From Nannocystis bainbridge (GTDB lineage: Bacteria; Myxococcota_A; Polyangia; Nannocystales; Nannocystaceae): DNA of 64,000 nucleotides. Below, piece by piece: positions 51,165 through 57,911 of the stretch. The DNA lies in NCBI RefSeq assembly GCF_028368995.1, contig NZ_JAQNDL010000001.1:3002001-3066000 (forward strand), written 5' to 3'. Below the pieces are notes generated by a model. That model was not told the DNA's origin, made no database searches, and saw nothing but the letters and a program-made list of their open reading frames with translations. The position numbers and the translations under genes were made by a program. The first letter of the stretch is position 1. Every line of letters begins with the position of its first letter.

Positions 51165-54155
51165 ATGGCGCCCCTTCTCGAGCAGGCCAGCGACGTCGCC
51201 GCGTGGAAGCCCCGTTCTGCGCTCCTCGGCACGCTGCTGGCCAACCGCTACCGGATCACCCAATCCATCGGTCAGGGTTCGACCGGCGCGGTCTACCGCG
51301 CCGAAGACCTGTTGATGAACCGGCCGGTCGCGGTCCGGATCCTCGTCCCGAGCCTCGCGCAGAACCCTACGGTGGTCTCGCGGATCCGCGCTCGCATCGA
51401 CCGCAACATCAAGATCCAGCAGCAGCAGCCTGATGCGTTGGTCAACCTCGTCGACGCATTCGACGTCGGCATGACCCTCGAGGGCGAGCTCTTCATCGTC
51501 ACCGATTTCCTCGACGGTGATCATCTTTCGGCGATGCTCGAGCGCGGCGGTCGGCTGCCGTGGTCGCGCGCCCGCCACCTCTTCATTCGCCTGAGCCAGC
51601 TCCTGCAGGCCCTGCACGAGCGGGGCATCGTGCTCGGCACGCTGCAGGCGCGGCACTGCTACGCGGTCCGCAACCGGCCGAAGAACGAGGCGATCAAGAT
51701 CGTGAGCACGGCGGTGTTCGAGCACATCGCCGCCAACCTCGGCCCGGGCGCCGGCGAGGTCGGGACGCAGATGGCCCGCTATGCCGCGCCGGAGCAGGGC
51801 TGCGGCGAGCCGACGGACATCCGCACCGACGTCTACTCGCTCGGCATCATCGCCTACGAGCTGCTGACCGGGAAGCTGCCGTTCAACGAGACCAACCCGA
51901 TCCGACTGGTCGCGCAGCACCTGCACGCCACGCCGCTGCCGCTGCGCCAGGTCGCGCCCGACGCCGACATCCCGGCCGCGGTCGAGGAGGTCGTGCTCAA
52001 GGCGCTGTCCAAGTCGCCTGCCGATCGCCACCCGAGCATGGAGGCCTTCGCCGCCGCGCTGTCGGCGATCCCCGCCGACGAGGCCGGCGCGCCGACGACG
52101 GCCACCGGCGCCTTCGCCACCGTCGCGCCCGCCGAGCCGCTGCCCTCGACGCCCCCGCCACCGCCGCCGCCCAAGCCGCTGGCCTCGACGCTACCTGTCT
52201 CTTCGGACAACCTCTCCGCACCTGTCCCTTCGGTCAGCTCGGCCGCCGCCGCCGCTGCCGTCGAGGAGCCGTCGCCGTCGACCTCCGGCGCCGCGCCGGC
52301 GAAGATCGCCCCCTCGGTGGTCATGCGCGGGCTCATCGACGCCCCCGCCACTCCGCCGGGCCCGCCTCCGCCCCCGCCGACCTCGATCGCCCCGCCGCCG
52401 CCGGTCGGCCCGCGACGGCCGCCGTCGATCGCGGTGCCGACGCTGATCCCCTCGCCGCGCCGCCCGTCCGAGCCGGTCGCCTCGGCACCTGTACCTTCGG
52501 CCATGTCCGAAAGCGCAGCCGACAAGCCGACCGAGGCCCCGGTCGCCGCCGAGCCGCCGCCGGCCCCCGCGCCCGAAGCCCCGCCGGCCGCCACGCCTGT
52601 CGCCGCAGCGCTCGCGACGCCCGCAGCGCCCGAGACGCCCGTGGCTGCCGAGCAGCCGCCCGCTGCCGCCGAGCCACCCGCGCCCGCTGCCGCCGAGCCT
52701 CCTGCGCCCGCCGCCGCCGAGCCGCCCGTCGCCGCCGCCGAGCCGCCTCCGCCCAGCGCCGCCGAGCTGCCGCCGCCGCCGCCCTTCGCCGCCGAGACCC
52801 CGCCGCCTCCGCCGCACTACGCCGCCGAGACCCCGCCCCCGCCTCCGCCCTACGCTGCCGAGCCCCCGCCTGCGCCGGCGCCGATCGCCGCTGCGCCGCC
52901 GCCTCCGCCGGCCCCTGCTGCCGAGCCGACGGTCGCCGCCGTGCCGCCGCCTTCGGCCAAGCCCGCTCCGCTGCCCGCCGAGATCATCCGGATCCCCGCG
53001 CCCGGCGAGTCCATGCGCGCGAGCCTCAGCGACTCGATGCGCGCCTCGGCCGAGTCCCTGCGCGCCGCGATCCCGGCCGACTCGATGCGGGCCCCGATCG
53101 CCGCCGACTCCGTGCGCGCCCCGGCCCCGGCCGACTCGACCCGCGCCGCCGCGCCTGCCGACTCGATGCGGGCGCCGATCTCCAGCGACTCCGCGCGGGT
53201 CCGGGCGGCCGAGATCGTGGCTGTCCCTGCGGCCCTGTCCGCAAAGCCAGATGAAGCCTCGGCCGCCGCCTCGGTCAGCGCGCGCCGGGTCGCCGCCGCC
53301 GACGTCGCCCCCGAGACCTTGCGGGCCGCCGCCCTGCGCCAGTCGCAGTCGGGCGAGCGCCTGACCTCGAGCGCCGAGCTGCGGCCGACCGAGTCGATCA
53401 TCGCCGAGCTGCCGAAGCGGCGGACCCCGTGGGTCGCGATCGTCGGCCTCGGCGCCGCGCTGGCTGCCGGCGCCGCCGCGTACATCCAGACCGAGCCCGA
53501 GGTCGCCCCGCAGGCCAATCGCGCCGTCACGCCGCCGCCGGCCAAAATCGAGCCGAAGACCGCCCCGCCGGTCAAGGCCGACCCCACGCCGATCCCCGCC
53601 AAGGTCGAGCCGCCGCCGCCCGATCCGGTCCCGATCGTCGCGCCCCCGCCCGACCCCGAGCCCGCCCCGCGCGACGTCGAGAGCGAGGAGCCGAAGAAGA
53701 AGAAGAAGCGCCGGGCCAAGAGCACCGAGCCCGAGGAGGAAGAGGAGGATCTGTTCGACCAGGTCCGCAAGCACATGGAGGCCAAGAAGGCCCAGGAGGA
53801 GGCCTACAAGAAGGCCGCCGAGGCCGGCACCTCGCTGCCCGGACCTGCGCCCACCCCGGCCAACGCCATGCCCGCGCCCGCGCCCAAGCCGGCCGTCGAG
53901 GACAACGCCACCAAGGCCAAGGACACCCTCGACCGCGCCCGCCAGGCCGCGCAGCAGAGCAACCATCCCCTCGCGTACAGCCTCGCCAAGCAGGCCAACG
54001 CGCTCGCGCGCTCGCAGGACGCGATCGAGCTCATGGGCGTGTCTGCCTGCAAGGCCGGCAACGCCGACAACGCCCGCAGCGCCGCCGACCAGCTGACCGG
54101 CGCGCGCCGCAGCGCCGTCTACAGCGCCTGCGCCGGCAACGGCATCACCCTCTGA
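51165..54155 (+). CDS. Membrane pseudokinase with Pro/Ala-rich region
   Basis: A 996-residue protein. Residues ~28-300 have a Ser/Thr-kinase fold with GQGSTGAVY P-loop, YAAPEQ, DVYSLGIIAYELLTGKLPF and ADRHPSMEAF. The catalytic positions are lost: VAVRIL has Arg for the ATP-binding Lys, the HRDLKPxN loop reads LGTLQARHC, and the DFG reads STA. It is therefore a predicted pseudokinase. A ~420-residue Pro/Ala/Glu-rich stretch with SMRAxxxADS repeats (about 610-700), a TM at ~753-775, a KKKKKRR segment and a helical C-terminus follow. It could act as a phospho-signalling scaffold. Several 14-nt units lie in the CDS. Confidence 0.85.
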   Translation: MAPLLEQASDVAAWKPRSALLGTLLANRYRITQSIGQGSTGAVYRAEDLLMNRPVAVRILVPSLAQNPTVVSRIRARIDRNIKIQQQQPDALVNLVDAFDVGMTLEGELFIVTDFLDGDHLSAMLERGGRLPWSRARHLFIRLSQLLQALHERGIVLGTLQARHCYAVRNRPKNEAIKIVSTAVFEHIAANLGPGAGEVGTQMARYAAPEQGCGEPTDIRTDVYSLGIIAYELLTGKLPFNETNPIRLVAQHLHATPLPLRQVAPDADIPAAVEEVVLKALSKSPADRHPSMEAFAAALSAIPADEAGAPTTATGAFATVAPAEPLPSTPPPPPPPKPLASTLPVSSDNLSAPVPSVSSAAAAAAVEEPSPSTSGAAPAKIAPSVVMRGLIDAPATPPGPPPPPPTSIAPPPPVGPRRPPSIAVPTLIPSPRRPSEPVASAPVPSAMSESAADKPTEAPVAAEPPPAPAPEAPPAATPVAAALATPAAPETPVAAEQPPAAAEPPAPAAAEPPAPAAAEPPVAAAEPPPPSAAELPPPPPFAAETPPPPPHYAAETPPPPPPYAAEPPPAPAPIAAAPPPPPAPAAEPTVAAVPPPSAKPAPLPAEIIRIPAPGESMRASLSDSMRASAESLRAAIPADSMRAPIAADSVRAPAPADSTRAAAPADSMRAPISSDSARVRAAEIVAVPAALSAKPDEASAAASVSARRVAAADVAPETLRAAALRQSQSGERLTSSAELRPTESIIAELPKRRTPWVAIVGLGAALAAGAAAYIQTEPEVAPQANRAVTPPPAKIEPKTAPPVKADPTPIPAKVEPPPPDPVPIVAPPPDPEPAPRDVESEEPKKKKKRRAKSTEPEEEEEDLFDQVRKHMEAKKAQEEAYKKAAEAGTSLPGPAPTPANAMPAPAPKPAVEDNATKAKDTLDRARQAAQQSNHPLAYSLAKQANALARSQDAIELMGVSACKAGNADNARSAADQLTGARRSAVYSACAGNGITL
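52185..52242. repeat. Degenerate palindrome units inside pseudokinase CDS
   Basis: Cores near 52194 and 52208, then 52221 and 52235, form two 14-nt pairs separated by 13 nt. Further in-phase units lie at 52488/52502 and at 53220/53234/53248. All are in frame within low-complexity linker codons. Confidence 0.5.
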
Positions 54156-54292
54156 GCGCAGATCTCTCCGCTCGCCCCGGCCGCCCGCTGCCTGCAGCGC
54201 GGCGGCCTTCGTGCTTTCTCGGGCCCGCGAGCGGCGGCTCTCCCCGCCCTCGTCCGGCCGCCTTCGCAGCGAAGGCCCCGGCGAGCGGAGCA

Positions 54293-54344
54293 TCACATGT
54301 CCCCATGAACATGTCTCCAAGAGCATGCTCTTCAGGACATACCC
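54293..54344. repeat. 14-nt palindrome array (4 units) after pseudokinase
   Basis: Cores CATG 54296, 54310 and 54324 and CATA 54338 are exactly 14 nt apart. They lie ~140 bp downstream of the pseudokinase stop and upstream of the peptide cluster. I see no gene in 54156-54509. Confidence 0.8.
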
Positions 54345-54509
54345 ACGTGCCTGTCTGCCCGCGGCGATCGTCGCCCGCTCTCGCCCGCGCCGCGCGGACG
54401 CATGCCTGAGCTCCGCGGCCGCCGCACGAGCGATCCGCCGCCTCGACTTCACCGGCCTCGCCTGCCACCGTGAAGATCGGCCAATACGCGGCCGAGAAAG
54501 CGAGTCACC

Positions 54510-54584
54510 ATGAAGACGAAGACGAGCACCCGCGCCGGCTCTGGCTCCGGCTCTGTTGGTACCAACCCGCTGTACAGCGGCTAG
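54510..54584 (+). CDS. Micro-peptide 1 of tandem MK.KT.TRAG family
   Basis: An ATG frame of 24 residues: starts MKTKTSTRAG, then a Gly/Ser stretch, then TNPLYSG. A purine-rich GAGAAAGCGAG lies 6-16 nt upstream. It shares the N-terminal MK.(K/R)T.TRA and C-terminal NPL(Y/F) with three following frames, which differ mainly in the middle. Conservation of both ends across four tandem copies is the evidence for coding. It is too short for an ordinary gene call. It could be a ribosomally made precursor or signal peptide (inference). A palindrome pair follows 17 nt after the stop. Confidence 0.6.
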   Translation: MKTKTSTRAGSGSGSVGTNPLYSG

Positions 54585-54597
54585 CGCCGCCCCTGCC

Positions 54598-54621
54598 CGA
54601 CATGTCCTTTTTGACATGTTG
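54598..54621. repeat. Palindrome pair 3' of micro-peptide 1
   Basis: CATG cores at 54601 and 54615 (14 nt) form GACATGTCC-TTTT-TGACATGTT, a hairpin right after the first micro-gene. It is terminator-like, with a T-rich loop. Confidence 0.7.
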
Positions 54622-54635
54622 CGAGGCAGCCGCCG

Positions 54636-54685
54636 CGACCGCTGTGGCATCACGGCACACGCGGTGCCGCCACGACAACGAACCA
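54636..54685. repeat. Inter-peptide element, copy A
   Basis: A ~45-bp block, GACCGCT...CACGGCACACGCGGTGCCGCC..CGA.., centred on the hairpin GGCAC-ACGCG-GTGCC at 54654-54668. Related blocks recur around 54840 and 55169. It lies 42 nt upstream of micro-peptide 2, so it may be its promoter-leader element. Confidence 0.7.
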
Positions 54686-54709
54686 CCGGACCCGAGAAAC
54701 GAAGGACTG

Positions 54710-54763
54710 ATGAAGATCAAGACCAACACCCGCGCCGGCGGCGACAACCCGCTCTACCACTGA
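54710..54763 (+). CDS. Micro-peptide 2 (17 residues)
   Basis: A 17-residue frame, MKIKTNTRAGGDNPLYH, with GAAGGAC 3-9 nt upstream as a good ribosome site. It is the shortest family member and shows the minimal conserved core: MK.KT.TRAG directly joined to NPLY through Gly-Asp. No signal peptide or Cys. Function unknown. Confidence 0.6.
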   Translation: MKIKTNTRAGGDNPLYH

Positions 54764-54770
54764 CCTCGCA

Positions 54771-54794
54771 GAGCATGTCCCTCCGGACATTTCC
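54771..54794. repeat. Palindrome pair 3' of micro-peptide 2
   Basis: Cores CATG 54774 and CATT 54788, 14 nt apart, begin 8 nt after the stop of micro-peptide 2. Same position relative to the gene as in copy 1. Confidence 0.65.
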
Positions 54795-54821
54795 CCATGC
54801 GAGACGAACGCCAGGCCGCGA

Positions 54822-54871
54822 CGACCGCCGCGGCCCCACGGCACACGCAGTGCCGCCCGATCGCAACCCGA
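54822..54871. repeat. Inter-peptide element, copy B
   Basis: Second copy of the block with hairpin GGCAC-ACGCA-GTGCC at 54840-54854. It is flanked as in copy A by GACCGCC and GCCCGATCGCAACC. It lies ~60 nt upstream of micro-peptide 3. Confidence 0.7.
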
Positions 54872-54915
54872 CAACGGCAGCGGGCCACCCGCCCGCGGCC
54901 GAGGACGAGCTGACC

Positions 54916-54972
54916 ATGAAGACCAGGACCCACACGCGCGCTGGCGGCGTCGCCATCAACCCCCTCTACTAG
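54916..54972 (+). CDS. Micro-peptide 3 (18 residues)
   Basis: An 18-residue frame, MKTRTHTRAGGVAINPLY, preceded by GAGGACGAGCTGACC. Compared with copies 1 and 2 it has Arg4 and a hydrophobic VAI middle. The degenerate pair CGTG/CCTG at 54974/54987 (13 nt apart) follows at once. Confidence 0.6.
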   Translation: MKTRTHTRAGGVAINPLY

Positions 54973-55032
54973 CCGTGTTCTTTAAACCTGTCCGCTGTGC
55001 GAACCCGTCGGCGGGCGAGAAACGAGCTGACC

Positions 55033-55095
55033 ATGAAGACGAGAACCAACACCCGCGCCCGCGCCGGCACTGGCGAAAACCCGCTGTTCACCTGA
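55033..55095 (+). CDS. Micro-peptide 4 (20 residues)
   Basis: A 20-residue frame, MKTRTNTRARAGTGENPLFT, with a GAGAAACGAGCTGACC leader almost identical to the one before copy 3. It has an RA duplication after TRA and Phe in place of the terminal Tyr, a conservative change that supports selection at the peptide level. A degenerate palindrome pair (55106/55119) follows 11 nt after the stop. Confidence 0.6.
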   Translation: MKTRTNTRARAGTGENPLFT

Positions 55096-55150
55096 CCTGC
55101 CGCGACGTGTCCTTCCGGCACGGCCCTGGCAGGGCGAACGATCTGGGCGC

Positions 55151-55200
55151 CGTGACCACCGCCCCCACGGCACACGCAGTGCCGCCTCGATCGCAGCCGT
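55151..55200. repeat. Inter-peptide element, copy C (orphan)
   Basis: Third copy of the block, hairpin GGCAC-ACGCA-GTGCC at 55169-55183, followed by GCCTCGATCGCAGCC. No peptide frame follows; the tRNA cluster begins 30 nt later. It looks like the remnant of a lost fifth cassette. Confidence 0.65.
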
Positions 55201-55229
55201 GAGCCGCAGAGGGCTTTCAGCCGCACAAA

Positions 55230-55300
55230 AGGTCCCGTCGGGATTCGAACCCGAATAACCCGTGTTGCAGACGGGCACCTGGCCGCTCGGACACGGGACC
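55230..55300 (-). tRNA. tRNA-Cys(GCA)
   Basis: On the minus strand the 71-nt gene folds as a cloverleaf: 7-bp acceptor GGTCCCG/CGGGACC, anticodon loop CTGCAAC with anticodon GCA on a CCCGT/ACGGG stem, and T-arm with GTTCGAATCC. The discriminator is T(U73), a cysteine identity base. CCA is not encoded. It is the last of three tandem copies in the minus-strand direction and identical over its length to the middle copy. Confidence 0.93.
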
Positions 55301-55334
55301 ATGCTCTGCTCCGATCTCTCCCAGTTCTCAAAAG

Positions 55335-55405
55335 AGGTCCCGTCGGGATTCGAACCCGAATAACCCGTGTTGCAGACGGGCACCTGGCCGCTCGGACACG
55401 GGACC
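55335..55405 (-). tRNA. tRNA-Cys(GCA)
   Basis: Second copy, same sequence as the first: anticodon GCA, U73, no encoded CCA. It is separated by 34 bp. The flanks of the two copies are also alike (ACCATGCTCTG just upstream of both), pointing to a local duplication. Confidence 0.93.
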
Positions 55406-55427
55406 ATGCTCTGATCTCTCCCCATTC

Positions 55428-55441
55428 TTTATTTTATAAAA
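55428..55441 (-). promoter_or_regulatory. AT-rich spacer: tRNA terminator or -10 element
   Basis: On the minus strand this spacer reads TTTTATAAAATAAAG right after the third tRNA. The initial T-run could end transcription. TATAAAAT lies ~26 nt before the middle tRNA and could serve as its -10 box. It is strikingly AT-rich for this genome. Confidence 0.4.
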
Positions 55442-55512
55442 AGGTCCCGTCGGGATTCGAACCCGAATAGCTCGAGTTGCAGTCGAGCACCTGGCCGTTC
55501 GGACACGGGACC
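55442..55512 (-). tRNA. tRNA-Cys(GCA), diverged anticodon stem
   Basis: Third copy, first in the direction of transcription. Anticodon GCA is retained on a CTCGA/TCGAG stem instead of CCCGT/ACGGG. The anticodon stem is compensated on both sides, and one D-region base differs. Acceptor, T-arm and U73 are the same, so it should still be cysteine-accepting. Confidence 0.92.
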
Positions 55513-55650
55513 CAATGTTTGATTCGCGGCGTGGTGAATCGATGCAGCCGCGGCGACGCGGTGGCATCAATCGCCGGCCCTGCCGAGCACGACTCGCGCG
55601 CATGAATGCGACGACTCGAGCGCGGCGGCGCGGACCGGTGCGTCTGGCGT

Positions 55651-55720
55651 CTGCACGCGCAGGCACGCGCAGGCACGCGCAGGCACGCGCAGGCACGCGC
55701 AGGCACGCGCAGGCACGCGC
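55651..55720. repeat. 10-bp minisatellite, seven copies
   Basis: AGGCACGCGC is repeated six times perfectly after one variant copy (CTGCACGCGC). It lies in the 550-bp interval 55513-56062, which holds no supported gene. The identical copies suggest recent slippage. Confidence 0.9.
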
Positions 55721-56062
55721 CCCGGGCCGAACTTGGCCGCCACTACTTACAGCTTGTTGCAGCTCGGACCGAGCCGCCGCCTCAGCGTCGACACAACGAC
55801 GAAGTCACGCGCAGCGTCTGCGAGCGCGCGAGATCGGTGTGGACGGCGAGGGCCATGATGCGAATGAAATACCACCGCCCCGCCGCCCCGTCAACTCCTA
55901 CGATTCGCGCCCGCGACGTTTTTGCTTCGACCCCGAAGCAAGCACCGCGAACTACGATTATTCCCTGACTCCCGACCACACCTGGCGGGCGCACCCACCG
56001 CCCGCGGCGACTCACGACATCCGCCTTGAGCCTGGCGCGCGCCCCCACTACTGTCGCGCGCC

Positions 56063-57847
56063 GTGCCGCGCCGCTCGCCCGCGATCGTCTCCCCCGCCGC
56101 CCTTTTCGCGCTCGCCTGCGCCTGCACCGTCACGCGCTCAGCCCCACCTGCCCGCGAGCCGCAGCCCGCGGCTGCCCAGGCCCCCGCGACCGCGCCCGAG
56201 CCCGTCGCCTACGCCCTCTCGCCCGTGTTCGAGCAGGACGCGCTCGTCGCCTTGCAAGTCGAGATCCGCCTGCGCGGCGACGCTGACGGCCTCACGCGCC
56301 TCAAGCTGCCCGAGCAGTGGGGCGACGCCCGCGAGCTGTGGAAGTTGATCCGCGACCTCGAGGTCGAGGGCGCCACCGCCGTCGCCGAGGACGGCCCCAC
56401 CGTGCGCACGATCGCCGCCCCCGCCGGCGCCCCGCTGCAGATCCGCTACCGCCTCGTCTCCGGCTTCGACCACGACCCGACCTCCGAGGACGGCCAGCCG
56501 TTCAAGCCGATCATCCGGCCGACCTGGTTCGACGTGTTCGGCGAGTCGCTGTTCGCCTATCCCGAGGGCCGCGAGGACGACCCTGCCCGCTTCGAGTGGC
56601 GCGGCGCCCCGGCCGGCTTCGGCTTCGCCAGCGACCTCGAGCACCTCGCCGGCGCCCGGCCCGGCGTCGTCGGCGACGTCGTCGAGAGCGTCGTCATCGG
56701 CGGCCGCGACCTCAGCGTCCGCACCGACCCCGGCGGTCAGGTGCGCGTGGCGATCCTCGGCAGCTACGACTTCGGCCACGACGCCTTCTTCGACCTCTCG
56801 CTGGCCGTCATCGCCGCCGAGCGCGAGTTCTGGGGCGACAAGGACGGCGCCTTCCTGATCACCCTCGCCCCGCAGCAGAAGATCGCCGGCAGCCTGACCT
56901 ACGGCGGCACCGGCCGGTCCGACGCCTTCACCCTCAGCGTCTCGCAGGACCTCCCGTTCCCGCCGCTGCGCCACCTCCTGGCCCACGAGTATTTCCACAC
57001 CTGGAACGCGCGCCAGCTGGGCGGCCAGGCCGAGGGCCTCGCCGAGGGCGCCGGCAAGTGGTTCGCCGAGGGCTTCACCGAGTTCTACACCTGGCGCCTG
57101 CTGCTGCGCGCCGGCCTCTACAGCCTCGAGGACTTCGTCGCCGCCTGGAACACCGGCCTCGTCGAGTACTGGACCTCGCCGGTGCGCGACGAGCCCAACG
57201 CGCGGATCGTCGCCGACTACTGGAACGACCACACCGTCAGCCGCCTGCCCTACCGCCGCGGCCCGCTGCTCGCCGCGATCTGGGAGCAGCGGCTGCGCCA
57301 GGCCACCGGCGGCGCGCGCGACCTCGACGACGTCATGAAGGCCATGCGGGCCAAGGTGCAGGCCTCCCCCGTCAAGCTCGCGCCCGACGCCGCCAGCGTG
57401 TTCCCGCCGGTCTACCGCGAGCTCGGCGGCCCCGACCTCGCCGACGACCTCGAGCGCTTCGTCGTCCAGGGCGTTGCCATCCGCCTGCCGGCCGACGTGT
57501 TCGGCCCGTGTTTGCGCGTCGTCGACAGCCTCCGCCACGAGTTCGAGCGCGGCTGGGACGTCGACGCCACCGCCGCCGCCGACCGCGTCATCACCGGCCT
57601 GCGCAAGGGCTCGCCCGCCTGGCGCGCCGGCCTGCGCGACGGCATGAAGGTCGTCGAGCGCATCGCCGGCGAGCCCGGCGACTCGACCGTGCCCTACGTC
57701 CTGCGCGTCCGCGACGGCAAGCGCGAGCGCCAGATCTCCTTCAAACCCGAGGGCGAACGGCAGTTCCCCATGCAGCAGCTCGAGCTCGCCCCGGGCCTCA
57801 CGCCCGAGCGGCGAGCCGCCTGCGCCCGCGAGCTGTCCGGCGCCTGA
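56063..57847 (+). CDS. M61-like aminopeptidase with PDZ domain, lipoprotein
   Basis: A 594-residue exported protease of the M61 glycyl-aminopeptidase type. GTG 56063 gives a signal with ALACAC as lipobox. An N-terminal beta domain (about 50-200) precedes a gluzincin core with HEYFHTWNARQ near residue 309 and a downstream WFAEGFTEFYTWRL supplying the third zinc ligand (Glu). A PDZ-like domain (about 495-565, GSPAWRAGLRDGMKVV) closes the protein. M61 enzymes release N-terminal Gly/Ala. Its stop codon lies inside the first unit of a palindrome array. Confidence 0.87.
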   Translation: MPRRSPAIVSPAALFALACACTVTRSAPPAREPQPAAAQAPATAPEPVAYALSPVFEQDALVALQVEIRLRGDADGLTRLKLPEQWGDARELWKLIRDLEVEGATAVAEDGPTVRTIAAPAGAPLQIRYRLVSGFDHDPTSEDGQPFKPIIRPTWFDVFGESLFAYPEGREDDPARFEWRGAPAGFGFASDLEHLAGARPGVVGDVVESVVIGGRDLSVRTDPGGQVRVAILGSYDFGHDAFFDLSLAVIAAEREFWGDKDGAFLITLAPQQKIAGSLTYGGTGRSDAFTLSVSQDLPFPPLRHLLAHEYFHTWNARQLGGQAEGLAEGAGKWFAEGFTEFYTWRLLLRAGLYSLEDFVAAWNTGLVEYWTSPVRDEPNARIVADYWNDHTVSRLPYRRGPLLAAIWEQRLRQATGGARDLDDVMKAMRAKVQASPVKLAPDAASVFPPVYRELGGPDLADDLERFVVQGVAIRLPADVFGPCLRVVDSLRHEFERGWDVDATAAADRVITGLRKGSPAWRAGLRDGMKVVERIAGEPGDSTVPYVLRVRDGKRERQISFKPEGERQFPMQQLELAPGLTPERRAACARELSGA

Positions 57848-57905
57848 CCAATAGGACATGTTCTCCGGAGCATGCCCGATCGGACATGCCCTTCAGAGCA
57901 TGTTC
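57840..57905. repeat. Five-unit 14-nt palindrome array, convergent
   Basis: Cores CCTG 57843 and CATG 57857, 57871, 57885 and 57899 are exactly 14 nt apart. They fill the gap between the convergent M61 peptidase and hybrid kinase genes, overlapping the stop codon of the former. Confidence 0.85.
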
Positions 57906-57911
57906 GAACGT

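Noticed and set aside
51165..54155. Active Ser/Thr protein kinase
   Set aside because: Catalytic Lys, HRD and DFG are all replaced, so I call a pseudokinase.
54510..55095. Micro-peptides as lasso or lanthipeptide precursors of a known class
   Set aside because: No Cys in any copy, no matching leader I can name, and no cyclase, B-protein or LanM-like gene in the window; left as an unassigned family.
55230..55512. Selenocysteine or suppressor tRNA
   Set aside because: All three have the GCA anticodon, U73 and normal-length arms, which fit ordinary tRNA-Cys.
55515..56348. 277-codon plus-strand frame over the minisatellite
   Set aside because: Built largely of the 10-bp repeat and then the wrong frame of the M61 peptidase gene; no ribosome site.
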